Shown here one piece after another: positions 26,479 to 36,012 of a stretch of 64,000 nt of DNA. The notes below the pieces were generated by a model, which did no database searches, was not told the origin of the DNA, and worked only from the letters and a program-made list of their open reading frames with translations. This stretch comes from Chryseobacterium sp. BLS98 (GTDB lineage Bacteria > Bacteroidota > Bacteroidia > Flavobacteriales > Weeksellaceae), in NCBI RefSeq assembly GCF_001045445.1, contig NZ_LFNF01000003.1, positions 186,001 to 250,000 of the forward strand, given 5' to 3'. A program made the position numbers and the translations under genes. Position 1 is the first letter of the stretch; each line of letters starts with the position of its first letter.

Positions 26479-27495
26479 TTACTCAGTTATTTCTCCACAA
26501 AGACTTTTGGTAAAGTTGTCTGCAAAGGTTCCTGAGTAGCTCGGATTGTCTATCAGGTGCATAGCTTTACTGATGGCACTTTCTGCCGTCATATCTTTAC
26601 CACTGATCGCACCTATCCTTGAAAATATATTACTGTTTTCATACTTCCCGAAAGAGATACCTCCTGATATACACTGGCTTACCACTACGATTTCAGTTCC
26701 ATTATTTCTGATCTCCTGAAGTGTTTCCTGCGTCTTTTCACTGCTGAAAATAGTTCCGGAACCGAAAACCTGGAGAATAAGAACCTTCATTTTAGGGATT
26801 TCTTTAAAATGGCTCAGGTGCATTCCCGGAAAAATTCTCCAGAAAAGAATATCTTCAGAAATATGTTCATCTACATGAAATTTTATTCCTGGATCGCACC
26901 GGTAAAGATTTTCCTTGATAATATTTAAGTGAACCCCGGACTGTCCCAGTATAGGGTAATTCGGGCTGGCATAGGCATCAAAATATTCGGCAGAATATTT
27001 CAGGGTTCTGTTTCCTCTTAATAATTTATACTCAAAATAAATGGCTACTTCCTGAATAACGGCCTCATCATTTTCATAAAGACTGGCATAATAAAGACTG
27101 GTCAGAAGATTTTCCTTCGCATCCGTTCTCAGATCACCGATCGGCAGCTGTGAACCTGTCATGATCACCGGTTTTCTCAAACCTTTCAGCATAAAGCTTA
27201 AAGCAGAAGCAGTATAAGACATGGTATCTGTTCCATGAAGAATCAGGAAACCGTCATATAGCTCGTAGTTTTTCAGAATATAGTTGGCGATCACCTTCCA
27301 TTCCTCCGGTCCCATATCAGAAGAGTCCAGTGGTTTTGCGAAAGGATGCACGAATACTTCACATTCCATCAGTTTCATTTCGGGCATTTTTTCGAAAATA
27401 TTTCCAAAATCAAATGCGCGGAGGCTTCCGGTTTCATAATCTTTTTCCATACCGATGGTTCCTCCGGTATAAATAAGCAGGACTTTTCGTTTCAT
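26479..27495 (-). CDS. ansA: Type I (cytoplasmic) L-asparaginase
   Basis: A 338-residue enzyme hydrolysing asparagine to aspartate and ammonia. Both catalytic threonine motifs are visible: YTGGTIGM at residues 9-16 and ILHGTDTM near residue 87, with the family's IMTGSQLPIGDLRTDAKEN after them. No signal peptide, consistent with the cytoplasmic type. It is transcribed away from the trmH-like gene; a -7 box lies at 27542-27549. Confidence 0.93.
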   Translation of the reverse strand: MKRKVLLIYTGGTIGMEKDYETGSLRAFDFGNIFEKMPEMKLMECEVFVHPFAKPLDSSDMGPEEWKVIANYILKNYELYDGFLILHGTDTMSYTASALSFMLKGLRKPVIMTGSQLPIGDLRTDAKENLLTSLYYASLYENDEAVIQEVAIYFEYKLLRGNRTLKYSAEYFDAYASPNYPILGQSGVHLNIIKENLYRCDPGIKFHVDEHISEDILFWRIFPGMHLSHFKEIPKMKVLILQVFGSGTIFSSEKTQETLQEIRNNGTEIVVVSQCISGGISFGKYENSNIFSRIGAISGKDMTAESAISKAMHLIDNPSYSGTFADNFTKSLCGEITE

Positions 27496-27541
27496 GAATT
27501 ACTTTTTAATAAGAAATTGAGCCTCATTCAGGTTCATACCT

Positions 27542-27549
27542 CAAAATTA
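27542..27549 (-). promoter_or_regulatory. -7 box of ansA (TAATTTTG on the minus strand)
   Basis: Reads CAAAATTA on the plus strand, an exact TAnnTTTG on the minus strand, 46 bases upstream of the ansA ATG. A near-match TTAATTTG at 27552-27559 on the other strand probably serves the divergent methyltransferase gene. Confidence 0.5.
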
Positions 27550-27576
27550 CGTTAATTTGCAAAGATTTGAAAATGA

Positions 27577-28248
27577 ATGAAAGATTTAGCGCAAACTTTT
27601 GAGTATTTAAAACAGTTTTTAACAGAGGAAAGATTGGCAAAGATTGAACACTTCTCACCGGAGAGTTCGGATTTTGTGCTTCCTGTTGTAGAAGATATTT
27701 ATCAGTTCAGGAACGCTGCTGCCATTGTACGTTCTGTGGAAGCCTGTGGTTTTCATAAGGTCGTGGCTTTGCAGGAAGAATATAGTTTTGAACCCAATCT
27801 TCGTGTTACAAAAGGGGCCGATACCTGGGTTGAGGTAGAAAAACTTCCCAGAAACATGGAGTCTTTTCAAAAAATTAAAGACAGAGGCTACAAAATAGTC
27901 GTTGTTTCATTAGAAAATAATGCGAAAATGCTGCCTGAATATGAAATTACCGAGCCGATTGCCTTGGTTTTCGGAACCGAAATGGAAGGGGTTTCCCAGG
28001 AAATTCTGGATTTTGCAGATGAAACACTGGCAATTCCGATGTATGGTTTTACAAGGAGCTTTAATGTATCCGTTGCTGCTTCCATCTGTATGTATGAATT
28101 AAAGCAAAAGCTGATAAAATCGGATATCGATTATAAGCTTGATGAGGAGAAACTATTGAGAATGAAGATCCGTTGGGCTGTAAATTCTATACGAAGCGGG
28201 CAACAGATTTTTGAAAAATATCTTAAAGATCACAACGTGTCCATATGA
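27577..28248 (+). CDS. trmH: tRNA 2'-O-methyltransferase of the SpoU/TrmH family
   Basis: A 223-residue SPOUT-class enzyme, by family resemblance the tRNA Gm18 methyltransferase. The three SpoU motifs are clear: NAAAIVRSVEACGFHKV (motif 1 with the Asn and Arg), IALVFGTEMEGVS (motif 2), and IPMYGFTRSFNVSVAASI (motif 3, forming the trefoil knot and SAM pocket). A C-terminal extension (IRWAVNSIRSGQQIFEKYL) matches TrmH rather than RlmB. The ATG four bases upstream is out of frame. Its stop overlaps the start of the next gene by four bases. Confidence 0.88.
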   Translation: MKDLAQTFEYLKQFLTEERLAKIEHFSPESSDFVLPVVEDIYQFRNAAAIVRSVEACGFHKVVALQEEYSFEPNLRVTKGADTWVEVEKLPRNMESFQKIKDRGYKIVVVSLENNAKMLPEYEITEPIALVFGTEMEGVSQEILDFADETLAIPMYGFTRSFNVSVAASICMYELKQKLIKSDIDYKLDEEKLLRMKIRWAVNSIRSGQQIFEKYLKDHNVSI

Positions 28249-28886
28249 ATAAAATGTTTCTTTTAATCCTGATCACTTTTTGCTGCTGCTCGAAAAAAGC
28301 GGATCTAAAGGAAGACCATCTGGTGAAAGAGACAGCTCCGGTACAACAGGTAGAAAATGTACAGACTGAAGATACGGCATCAGTTCCTTTTTCCCAATCT
28401 CTGAAAGGAAACGGATTTACCTATACACTTAAAGGCTTGGAAAGTCCTGATGGAGAAATCAGTTTTAAATCAATCAGTATACTTAATAAAAATAAGCTGT
28501 ATCAGAAAATTAGGGTAGACACTATCTCAGTTCTGAATGAACGGGAAGTAATTTTTAATATTGATAATGATGCCAATTTTGACGGCTATAATGACATAGA
28601 ACTGATCAATCAGGCAGGAAATTACACTTCGTCTTCAAGTTTCTGGTTGTATAATCAAAAAAGCAGGAAATATAATCATTACAAACCTTTGGATACTATC
28701 CAGAACATTGGGTTCGATCGGAAAAGAAAAGAAATCACTTCATCCTATCATATTGGTCCTGTTAATACCTACAGCAAAACCTATCAGTGGGAAAAGGGTA
28801 AACTTTTAATGATGAGTGCCCATATTATTGAGGAAGGTGACGAGATTAATATATACCGGAAAAATGGAAAAATCATTGTAGAATAA
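28245..28886 (+). CDS. Lipoprotein, possibly XAC2610-like
   Basis: A 213-residue lipoprotein (LILITFCCC gives a Cys-rich lipobox). After a linker comes a beta-rich domain with NIDNDANFDGYNDIELIN, an Asp-rich loop like a calcium-binding FG-GAP turn, followed by SSFWLYNQKSRKYNHY. This resembles XAC2610-type proteins, remembered rather than tested. ATGA overlap with the methyltransferase upstream shows coupling, though a functional link is not obvious. Confidence 0.65.
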   Translation: MNKMFLLILITFCCCSKKADLKEDHLVKETAPVQQVENVQTEDTASVPFSQSLKGNGFTYTLKGLESPDGEISFKSISILNKNKLYQKIRVDTISVLNEREVIFNIDNDANFDGYNDIELINQAGNYTSSSSFWLYNQKSRKYNHYKPLDTIQNIGFDRKRKEITSSYHIGPVNTYSKTYQWEKGKLLMMSAHIIEEGDEINIYRKNGKIIVE

Positions 28887-28919
28887 TCCTGATCTGGCTT
28901 CCATCTTCTGACCTTTTAT

Positions 28920-29621
28920 CTATCCTTTCATCATCTTAAAATAATTCCACGCGGCTACAAAAACCCCTGCTGTTTCTGTTCTCAGTCTTTGGTCGCCAAG
29001 TGAAACCGCTTTGATTTTATTGTCGGATAAAAACAGGATCTCCTTTTCCGAAAAATCTCCTTCCGGACCAATTAAAAAAGTGGTCTGTTCCATTGAAGGA
29101 ATAGCATTCAGATCAATCCTTTCAAGATTTTCATGGCAATGGGCTACAAAAGCATGTTCCGCATCAATATTTTTTAAAAAATCAGTAAGCTTTACTGCAT
29201 CATTGATGATAGGGAAATGAAACCTTAGGCTCTGTTTAGAAGCAGCAATAGCCTGTTTTCTTATTTTATCAATATTGATATTTTTGCGTTCGGTTTTTTC
29301 AGTAATAATAATGCTGATCTCTGATATACCCATTTCCACAGCCTTTTCCACGAAAAACTCAATTCTGTCTATATTTTTTGTAGGTGCAATGGCGATATGA
29401 AGTTTAGGATTAAAATCCGGAGCATTTCTTTTAATTTCAGAAACTTTCAGGCCGGCTTTTTTTCCTTCAATAATTAATGTTCCGGAAGCAAGATTTCCTT
29501 TACCGTCTGTTACATGAATTTCCTCGCCATCTTTCATTCGCAGAACCTTTACCATGTGCTGCTGTTCGTCATCATTGATCGTTACCTGATTTCCTTCAAT
29601 TTCTCCGTAAAAAAGTTTCAT
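28920..29621 (-). CDS. rsmE: 16S rRNA m3U1498 methyltransferase RsmE
   Basis: A 233-residue SPOUT methyltransferase that methylates U1498 of 16S rRNA at N3. The N-terminal PUA-like part (QQHMVKVLRMKDGEEIHVTDG) and the knot region (FLIGPEGDFSEKEI, then VSLGDQRLRTETAGV) are diagnostic. It converges with the lipoprotein gene at 28886 and lies 44 bases downstream of the next minus-strand gene. Confidence 0.93.
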   Translation of the reverse strand: MKLFYGEIEGNQVTINDDEQQHMVKVLRMKDGEEIHVTDGKGNLASGTLIIEGKKAGLKVSEIKRNAPDFNPKLHIAIAPTKNIDRIEFFVEKAVEMGISEISIIITEKTERKNINIDKIRKQAIAASKQSLRFHFPIINDAVKLTDFLKNIDAEHAFVAHCHENLERIDLNAIPSMEQTTFLIGPEGDFSEKEILFLSDNKIKAVSLGDQRLRTETAGVFVAAWNYFKMMKG

Positions 29622-29665
29622 ATTTAAATATTTAGAATCTGCCTGAATTTATTGATAAATGAGTA

Positions 29666-30070
29666 TTAAAAGTAAGTTTCATTCTCGCTTAAAAATGCCA
29701 CACCAGTTTTTATCGTGGTATAAATATCGCCTTCACAATCTCTGTATGAACAAGTATAAATTTCTTCAATCCACTTGTCATTCAAGAAAATTAAATTCAG
29801 ATATTCGTTTTTTCTTAAATTATTTTTGATAGATAGATAATCTCCTTCTTTCGGTTCATACTCAAAACTAAAAACGTTCTCTGAGTTTATTTTCTCAATA
29901 ATTTCTTCTTTAATATTCTGAACATATCCTATTTCTGAACTTGCAGGAAAATAATCGGTGGAATGCTCTGAAACTTCATTTTTACCCGTCACTGTTTCTA
30001 ATATCCAGTAATATTTTGAGTTCTTTTTAGAATGTTTGCCTAATATTTTTTCTTCTAACAATATTTTCAT
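29666..30070 (-). CDS. Small protein of unknown function coupled to tsaD
   Basis: A 134-residue cytosolic protein, rich in Glu, Lys, Asn and Tyr and visibly more AT-rich than tsaD. It reads KILLEEKILGKHSKKNSKYY at the start and closes with TIKTGVAFLSENETYF. No family recognised. Its ATG overlaps the tsaD stop (ATGA), so it is translated from the same transcript. The odd composition suggests a late insertion behind tsaD. Confidence 0.6.
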   Translation of the reverse strand: MKILLEEKILGKHSKKNSKYYWILETVTGKNEVSEHSTDYFPASSEIGYVQNIKEEIIEKINSENVFSFEYEPKEGDYLSIKNNLRKNEYLNLIFLNDKWIEEIYTCSYRDCEGDIYTTIKTGVAFLSENETYF

Positions 30071-31083
30071 AAATCGTATTTCGCCGTAGCAGTTGTTCTC
30101 AGATCTGTAAATTCGCCTCTTTCAAACTTCAACTGAGCCACCATTGCAATCATAGCAGCATTATCTGTAGTATATTCAAATTTAGGAATATAGATGTTCC
30201 AGCCTAGCTTTTCATGATTGTCCTGCATTACTTTTCTCAAAGCAGAATTGGCAGAAACTCCACCGGCAATAGCGACTTCTTTTATATTTAATTCTAAGGC
30301 CGCTTTTTCAAGTTTGGTCATTAAAATTTCAATGATAGCTTTCTGAACAGAAGCGCAGAGATCGTTTAGGTTTTCTTTGATAAAATCAGGATTCTTTTTA
30401 ACCTCTTTCTGAATAAAATAAAGAACAGAAGTTTTGATACCGCTGAAAGAATAGTCGTAATTCTCCATTTTAGGCTTATTGAACTTAAAAGCATCAGGGT
30501 TTCCTTCCTTAGCCAGCCGGTCTATAATAGGTCCGGCAGGGTAGTCCAGGTCGAATACCTTCCCGATTTTGTCAAAAGCTTCTCCTGCTGCATCATCAAT
30601 TGTTTTCCCGATGATTTCCATGTCAAAATAATCTTTCACCAATACGATCATGGTGTGCCCTCCGCTCACCGTAAGACACAGAAAAGGGAATTTTGGCGGC
30701 ATAGGATTTGCATCGTCAATGAAATGGGCTAAAATGTGGGCCTGGAGATGGTTCACCTCAATTAGCGGAACATTTAAACTCATTGCCAGAGACTTAGCAA
30801 ATGACGTTCCTACAAGCAGGGATCCTAAAAGTCCGGGACCACGTGTAAATCCTATAGCTGAAATAGCATTTTGTTGTATATTTGCTTTAGTAAGAGATTT
30901 TTCAACAACGGGGATTATATTTTGCTGATGCGCGCGCGATGCCAGTTCCGGAACCACACCGCCATATTCTTTGTGAATAGCCTGGTTCGCAGCAATGTTA
31001 GACAGAATACAGTTTCCCTTGATGATAGCTGCTGAGGTGTCGTCGCAGGACGATTCAATACCTAAAATTATAGAGTCGCTCAT
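30067..31083 (-). CDS. tsaD: tRNA N6-threonylcarbamoyladenosine transferase TsaD
   Basis: A 338-residue essential enzyme that transfers the threonylcarbamoyl group to A37 of ANN-decoding tRNAs. It begins with the ASKHA signature (ILGIESSCDDTSAAI), shows the metal-binding HxxxH in VNHLQAHILAH, SGGHTMIVLV for ATP/AMP contact, and AIAGGVSANSALR near the C-terminus. The start codon lies only four bases from that of tamB on the other strand. Confidence 0.96.
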   Translation of the reverse strand: MSDSIILGIESSCDDTSAAIIKGNCILSNIAANQAIHKEYGGVVPELASRAHQQNIIPVVEKSLTKANIQQNAISAIGFTRGPGLLGSLLVGTSFAKSLAMSLNVPLIEVNHLQAHILAHFIDDANPMPPKFPFLCLTVSGGHTMIVLVKDYFDMEIIGKTIDDAAGEAFDKIGKVFDLDYPAGPIIDRLAKEGNPDAFKFNKPKMENYDYSFSGIKTSVLYFIQKEVKKNPDFIKENLNDLCASVQKAIIEILMTKLEKAALELNIKEVAIAGGVSANSALRKVMQDNHEKLGWNIYIPKFEYTTDNAAMIAMVAQLKFERGEFTDLRTTATAKYDL

Positions 31084-31087
31084 AATA

Positions 31088-34000
31088 ATGGCAAAGTTAG
31101 AGAATAATAACGAGAATGAGAATAAAAAATCAGTAGCTGAGAACCTTGGTGATCAGGTACAGAAGACTGTTGAAGATGTAGAAGGTGCTGTAAAGGAGAC
31201 AGTTAAGGAAGCATCTGAACTCGCTTCAGATGCCATTCATCATCCCGTGGAAACTGCTGAAGAATTTGGAAAGCAGGCTGTAAAAGATGTTACCAGCTAT
31301 TCCTGGTGGGCACGGCTTCTCCTGATCCTTTTCTGGCTGGGAGTTATTCTTGTTGGAGGAGTACTGATTGCCATTAATCTTCCGGCAACCAAGCAATGGG
31401 CGGCAGATCAGGCACTTCAGATCGTTAATAAAGACTTTAAATCCGGAATGACTACCGAAAGCGTAGAAGTAGATTATTTTGGAGACGTAACTATAAAAGG
31501 ATTAAAAATTAAGGATTATAAAGGCCTTGATTTTATCACAGCTAAAGAGTTTCGTGCCAATTCAGACTGGATGTCTCTTGCCTACAATGCCATTTCGGGG
31601 AACAGCAATTCTCTGAGCTTTAATTCTCTTACGCTTGTTAATGCCGATATAAAAGTAATTACCTACAAGGGCGACAGTATTTCCAATTTTATCAGATTTA
31701 CACAGCTTTTCGATAATGGTAAGAAAAGAGACCCAAATAAGCCGCCTTTCCAACTGGATTCCCGTGTACAGATTATTGATTCGAAGGTTTCCATTGTCAG
31801 CCAGAACTCTCCTGGAGAACCAGGCAAATGGCTTACTGCAACAAATTTCAATTTAAAAGCACCTAATGTAAAGGTGAACGGAGCTAATGTTTCGGCACTG
31901 ATCAACAATATGTCGTTCGTCACTAGCAGATGGGGGAAATCTCACTTGGTAGATACTTTTTCTACAGAACTTTCCTTAACCCATGAATTTCTGTCTTTAA
32001 AAGACCTCACTTTAAATACAGACCATTCACTGCTTCAGGGAAATATAAAATTTAATCTTCATGACGGCTCATGGTCGGATTTTGCAGATCGTGTACGCTG
32101 GGATATGGAGATTCAGCAGGGAAGCCAGCTGAGTGGATACGATATCAGCTACTTTGTGACGAACTGGGACAATTTTAAACCATTCAATCTGGCCGGGAAA
32201 ATGACCGGTCCGCTGAATAAATTCCATTTGGAAAACTTCCTCATCAGAAATCCGGACGTTAATATTGCGACCAGAACAATGAAGGTGGACAGGCTGCTGA
32301 AAGGAAATTTCGCGATTGAAACCAATGACCTTTCCACTGATTTTACCTACAAAGATCTTAAAGCAATGATGCCTTCATTTATATCTAAAAAGATGAAGAA
32401 CTTTGCCGATGATTTTGGCAAGCTGAAATACAACGGAGCCGCAAGGGTGACGCCTGAGCAGGTATACGTTTCAAATGGAAATCTGATGACAGGAATAGGA
32501 CAGGCGAAGATCTCCAAGCTTTCTCTTACTGCATACAGCACGGCAATGCCTAAATATTCAGGATATCTGGAGGTAAAAGATCTGAACACCTCTGTGATCA
32601 CTAAAAATAAAACTGTTGGTCTGATCTCCGGTAAATTTAATCTTAACGGGCAGAGCTTCGATGTTAATACCATGCGCCTGACTACCAAATCCCAGATCAG
32701 CAGCATAGAAATAATGGATAAAGTGATTAATAACCTCTATCTTGACGGGTTATTGGATCATAAAAAATATAACGGACTCATCACCGTTAATGATGAACAG
32801 GCAAAGGCGACTATCAAAGGACTTATTGACTTCAGTACTTCAAGGGTCAATATGAATGTGAATGCTGATGTCAGCTCCCTGAACCTGAATTATTTTACCA
32901 ATAAACCGGGAAGTCAGATTGTAAGCGGGCAGGTAGAAGGGAAAATGTCTATGTCTAATATCAATGATTTGACCCTGGATGTAGATGCCAACAATCTTCA
33001 TTTTGCTACAGCTACCCAGCAATATATAATCCCTAATGCGAAGCTGAAAACTTTTATTGAAGCAGGAGGACGTGTTATAGATGTTGATGCACCAGGTGCA
33101 GCAAGCGGTAAGATATCCGGAAGATACAACCTTGCTGATCTTGCAGGGATGGTTGAGAACGGAATCGGAAGAATCCTGGTAGGTCCTCCGCCAAGGAAAT
33201 TATACAGAGGACAGAATTTTAAAATGAACTTTGATGTTCAGCAGGGCGTTGTGAATTATTTCCTGCCCGACCTCAAGCTTCCGCAGGGCGCTGTGATAGA
33301 AGGAGAATATAATGGGGATTCCAATGACCTGATTCTGAATCTGGATGCCAATTCCCTGAAATATATCATGACGAAGAAAGAGGAAATTACAGATGCCGAT
33401 AAAGCTCTCGCAGCAGCCAATCCTGATTATAAAATCAATGACAGGAATAATGTTTCCAGAGACAGTGCGATGATCGACAGTGTTATGGTAAGGATCAATA
33501 CGGCCAATCTTAATGAACAGCTGTATGCAAGAATCAGCAAACTTCAATACAATAACAATATCATCAAAGATTTCGAGCTGAAAGGGAAAAACGAAAACAA
33601 TACAGCCCTTCATCTGGCTACAACCTTTAAACACGGAAGCCCGGACGATGATCTGAATGACAATCTTAAAGCATATGCCATTAATGTCGATCAGTCTACC
33701 AATGCTGCCGGGGATTATGTTTTCAGATTTGAACCTACAGAAGTTAAATTCAATGAAGTGACCTGGGCTATAGATACAAGCCCGGAACTTGATCATTCCA
33801 TTACTTACAGGAAAAATACGGGTGACTTTGATATCCGGAACCTTCGGATATATTCAGATAAAAGTGCCTTATTTATCAAAGAGGCACAATTTAAATCAGC
33901 TAAGGATTTTTATTTAGACGCGGATGTTGAAGAATTTGCCATTGAAAAGCTTCTTGAAATGCAATCCGGAGGAAATCCTATGGGGATAAAAGGCCTTGCA

Positions 34001-35878
34001 AACGGAAGTGTAAAGATCAAAATGGATAAGAGTACACTGCAGCCGCTTGTAGATCTTACCGTAGATGATATTGTGATGAACGGAAACCAGATGGGTAACG
34101 TTACTATTTCTGCAACCAACGGTTTCTCTCTGAATGTATATGATGTTGATGTAAAAGTTGCTTCGGCAGGAGTTCTTGGAAACAATAACCTGCATCTGAC
34201 GGGTACTGTAAATAATAATACAGCTTCTCCTACTATTGATCTGACTGCGGAAATGCGTGATTTCGATCTTGCTTTTACCCAGCAGTTTGTACAGGCTGTG
34301 TTCGGAAACATCCGTGGAAAAGCGACCGGCGATCTGAAGATTAACGGGAAATTAAGCGATCTTGACTACAGCGGTGATATTGCTTTGAAAGGTTTCGGTC
34401 TTAAACTTCTGTTTACCGGTGTGGATTATTCATTTGATGATACAGTGGTTCCGCTTTCCCGCGGACTTGCGCTTCTTAACAATATTGAGGTTCACGACGG
34501 TAGATCGAACTCTAAAGGAACCATTTCCGGGGCAATCCAGTTTGAGAAGATCTCATCGATGGGGGTCAACCTGATCATGCGGGCAGATAATCTCCTGATG
34601 CTTAACACGACTCAGAAGGATTATGATCTGTTCTGGGGAAGAGTTTACGGACAGGGAGATCTCTATGTAGACGGACCGGTTTCAGGACTGAGCATCACTA
34701 CACCAAATATGAAAGCTTTGAACGGAAGTAATTTTACTTTCAACTCCAGCTCAACTTCCAATGTAGAAGAATTTAAAATGCTGAGGTTCCTGAAAGAAGG
34801 AAAAGACGGGCTTATTACCTTGGAAGAGAAGAAAAAAACGGGAGCCAATATGCATATTGATTTCAGTCTTGATGTAGATAAAGGAACTACCGTGAATGTC
34901 CTTGTAGGAGATGACGTAGGAAATATTACAGTAAAAGGAACTGCCGACAGGCTGAGGTTCCAGATGGGAAGACAGGGAGCAATTGCTATGAACGGAACCT
35001 ATAAAGTAGATAACGGAACATTTGTTTCCAAAGCCATTCTTAACAAAACGTTCCAGATTGAAAAGAACAGCAGCATCAGATGGGATGGGGATGCCATGAA
35101 GCCGGCACTGGATATTACGGCTAATTATGTAAGAATGGTATCCAACGCAGGGGAATATCTTAGCATGGGGAAATTGCAGCCTATCAGTGTACTCCTGCAG
35201 GCCAATATTACCCAGACACTGGTAAATCCTAAGATAGACCTTAATGTAACAGCCCTTGATGTTTCCAGCCAGGTAAAAGAAACATTAGCCGCCAAAATGA
35301 GCCAGGAAGGCGAAAAAGTCCTTCAGTTTGGTTCTATCCTGCTGCTGAATACCTTTAACGTATCCAATAGTGGAGGGGTAGATTTTGATGTGGCAGGAGT
35401 AGCGGAATCTTCCGGATACAATATGCTTCTGAAGCAGCTGGGATCTGTGCTGAACACAATGAGCAACGAATTCCAGATCGATTTGAATTACGTAAAAGGT
35501 GACCAGAACTCCAATACGGGAGACAGAGCTAATGCAGGTGTGAGTGTAGCCGTATCACCAAGGATCAATATAAAAACCGGATTGGGTATTCCTTTAAACA
35601 AAACCGAGGGCACGCAGGCAAATTATCTCTCGGGAGAAGGATCTATTGAGTATGACATCTCTAAAAAGAACGACGGAAGTCTGGTTTTAAGAGGATATTC
35701 CAAACCTACCAATATTGGAATGGTGAGTACGAATGGTTCTGCAAATCAAGCTTATGGTGGGGGAGTAGTATGGAGTAAAAGCTTTAATTCCCTATTTAAA
35801 AAGAAGAAAAAAGATAAAAAGCAGCCTGAAGCCAAGGCGGAAATAAAAACAGATTCTACAAAATCAACTGGTAAATAA
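31088..35878 (+). CDS. tamB: Translocation/assembly module TamB-like giant protein
   Basis: A 1596-residue envelope protein. The frame is open back to 30995, inside tsaD on the other strand, but the ATG at 31088 begins a natural N-terminus: about 70 charged helical residues, one membrane helix (LLLILFWLGVILVGG), then a very long stretch of beta repeats and a C-terminal DUF490/TamB domain (VNVLVGDDVGNITVKGTADRL, later a barrel-contacting tail). TamB relatives bridge inner and outer membrane; they are linked to lipid transport and outer-membrane protein assembly. The extended charged N-terminus before the anchor is unusual beside E. coli TamB. Monocistronic by position. Confidence 0.9.
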   Translation: MAKLENNNENENKKSVAENLGDQVQKTVEDVEGAVKETVKEASELASDAIHHPVETAEEFGKQAVKDVTSYSWWARLLLILFWLGVILVGGVLIAINLPATKQWAADQALQIVNKDFKSGMTTESVEVDYFGDVTIKGLKIKDYKGLDFITAKEFRANSDWMSLAYNAISGNSNSLSFNSLTLVNADIKVITYKGDSISNFIRFTQLFDNGKKRDPNKPPFQLDSRVQIIDSKVSIVSQNSPGEPGKWLTATNFNLKAPNVKVNGANVSALINNMSFVTSRWGKSHLVDTFSTELSLTHEFLSLKDLTLNTDHSLLQGNIKFNLHDGSWSDFADRVRWDMEIQQGSQLSGYDISYFVTNWDNFKPFNLAGKMTGPLNKFHLENFLIRNPDVNIATRTMKVDRLLKGNFAIETNDLSTDFTYKDLKAMMPSFISKKMKNFADDFGKLKYNGAARVTPEQVYVSNGNLMTGIGQAKISKLSLTAYSTAMPKYSGYLEVKDLNTSVITKNKTVGLISGKFNLNGQSFDVNTMRLTTKSQISSIEIMDKVINNLYLDGLLDHKKYNGLITVNDEQAKATIKGLIDFSTSRVNMNVNADVSSLNLNYFTNKPGSQIVSGQVEGKMSMSNINDLTLDVDANNLHFATATQQYIIPNAKLKTFIEAGGRVIDVDAPGAASGKISGRYNLADLAGMVENGIGRILVGPPPRKLYRGQNFKMNFDVQQGVVNYFLPDLKLPQGAVIEGEYNGDSNDLILNLDANSLKYIMTKKEEITDADKALAAANPDYKINDRNNVSRDSAMIDSVMVRINTANLNEQLYARISKLQYNNNIIKDFELKGKNENNTALHLATTFKHGSPDDDLNDNLKAYAINVDQSTNAAGDYVFRFEPTEVKFNEVTWAIDTSPELDHSITYRKNTGDFDIRNLRIYSDKSALFIKEAQFKSAKDFYLDADVEEFAIEKLLEMQSGGNPMGIKGLANGSVKIKMDKSTLQPLVDLTVDDIVMNGNQMGNVTISATNGFSLNVYDVDVKVASAGVLGNNNLHLTGTVNNNTASPTIDLTAEMRDFDLAFTQQFVQAVFGNIRGKATGDLKINGKLSDLDYSGDIALKGFGLKLLFTGVDYSFDDTVVPLSRGLALLNNIEVHDGRSNSKGTISGAIQFEKISSMGVNLIMRADNLLMLNTTQKDYDLFWGRVYGQGDLYVDGPVSGLSITTPNMKALNGSNFTFNSSSTSNVEEFKMLRFLKEGKDGLITLEEKKKTGANMHIDFSLDVDKGTTVNVLVGDDVGNITVKGTADRLRFQMGRQGAIAMNGTYKVDNGTFVSKAILNKTFQIEKNSSIRWDGDAMKPALDITANYVRMVSNAGEYLSMGKLQPISVLLQANITQTLVNPKIDLNVTALDVSSQVKETLAAKMSQEGEKVLQFGSILLLNTFNVSNSGGVDFDVAGVAESSGYNMLLKQLGSVLNTMSNEFQIDLNYVKGDQNSNTGDRANAGVSVAVSPRINIKTGLGIPLNKTEGTQANYLSGEGSIEYDISKKNDGSLVLRGYSKPTNIGMVSTNGSANQAYGGGVVWSKSFNSLFKKKKKDKKQPEAKAEIKTDSTKSTGK
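31092..31099 (-). promoter_or_regulatory. -7 box of tsaD inside tamB codons
   Basis: CAAAGTTA on the plus strand reads TAACTTTG (exact TAnnTTTG) on the minus strand, eight bases before the tsaD ATG. It lies inside tamB codons 2-4, so tsaD mRNA would be nearly leaderless. Confidence 0.5.
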
Positions 35879-35960
35879 TCGTAATATTTTAATGATTTTT
35901 ATCATCCGTGTTAATTATTGTTAATATTTGATATAATTTTTTTAGTTAAATTATTTTTTA

Positions 35961-35968
35961 TAAATTTG
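35961..35968 (+). promoter_or_regulatory. -7 box TAAATTTG before the Lrp/AsnC gene
   Basis: Exact TAnnTTTG 44 bases before the ATG at 36013, in a very AT-rich leader. Confidence 0.55.
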
Positions 35969-36012
35969 CAACAAATACATAGATTTTTTAAGAAAATTGT
36001 AATTTAACTAAT

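Noticed and set aside
30995..31087. Longer start for the TamB-like protein
   Set aside because: The extension is only antisense to tsaD and would overlap it; the ATG at 31088 fits the family's start.
33200..34311. Long minus-strand open frames inside the TamB gene
   Set aside because: They are antisense shadows of a well-supported coding frame; their composition is not protein-like.
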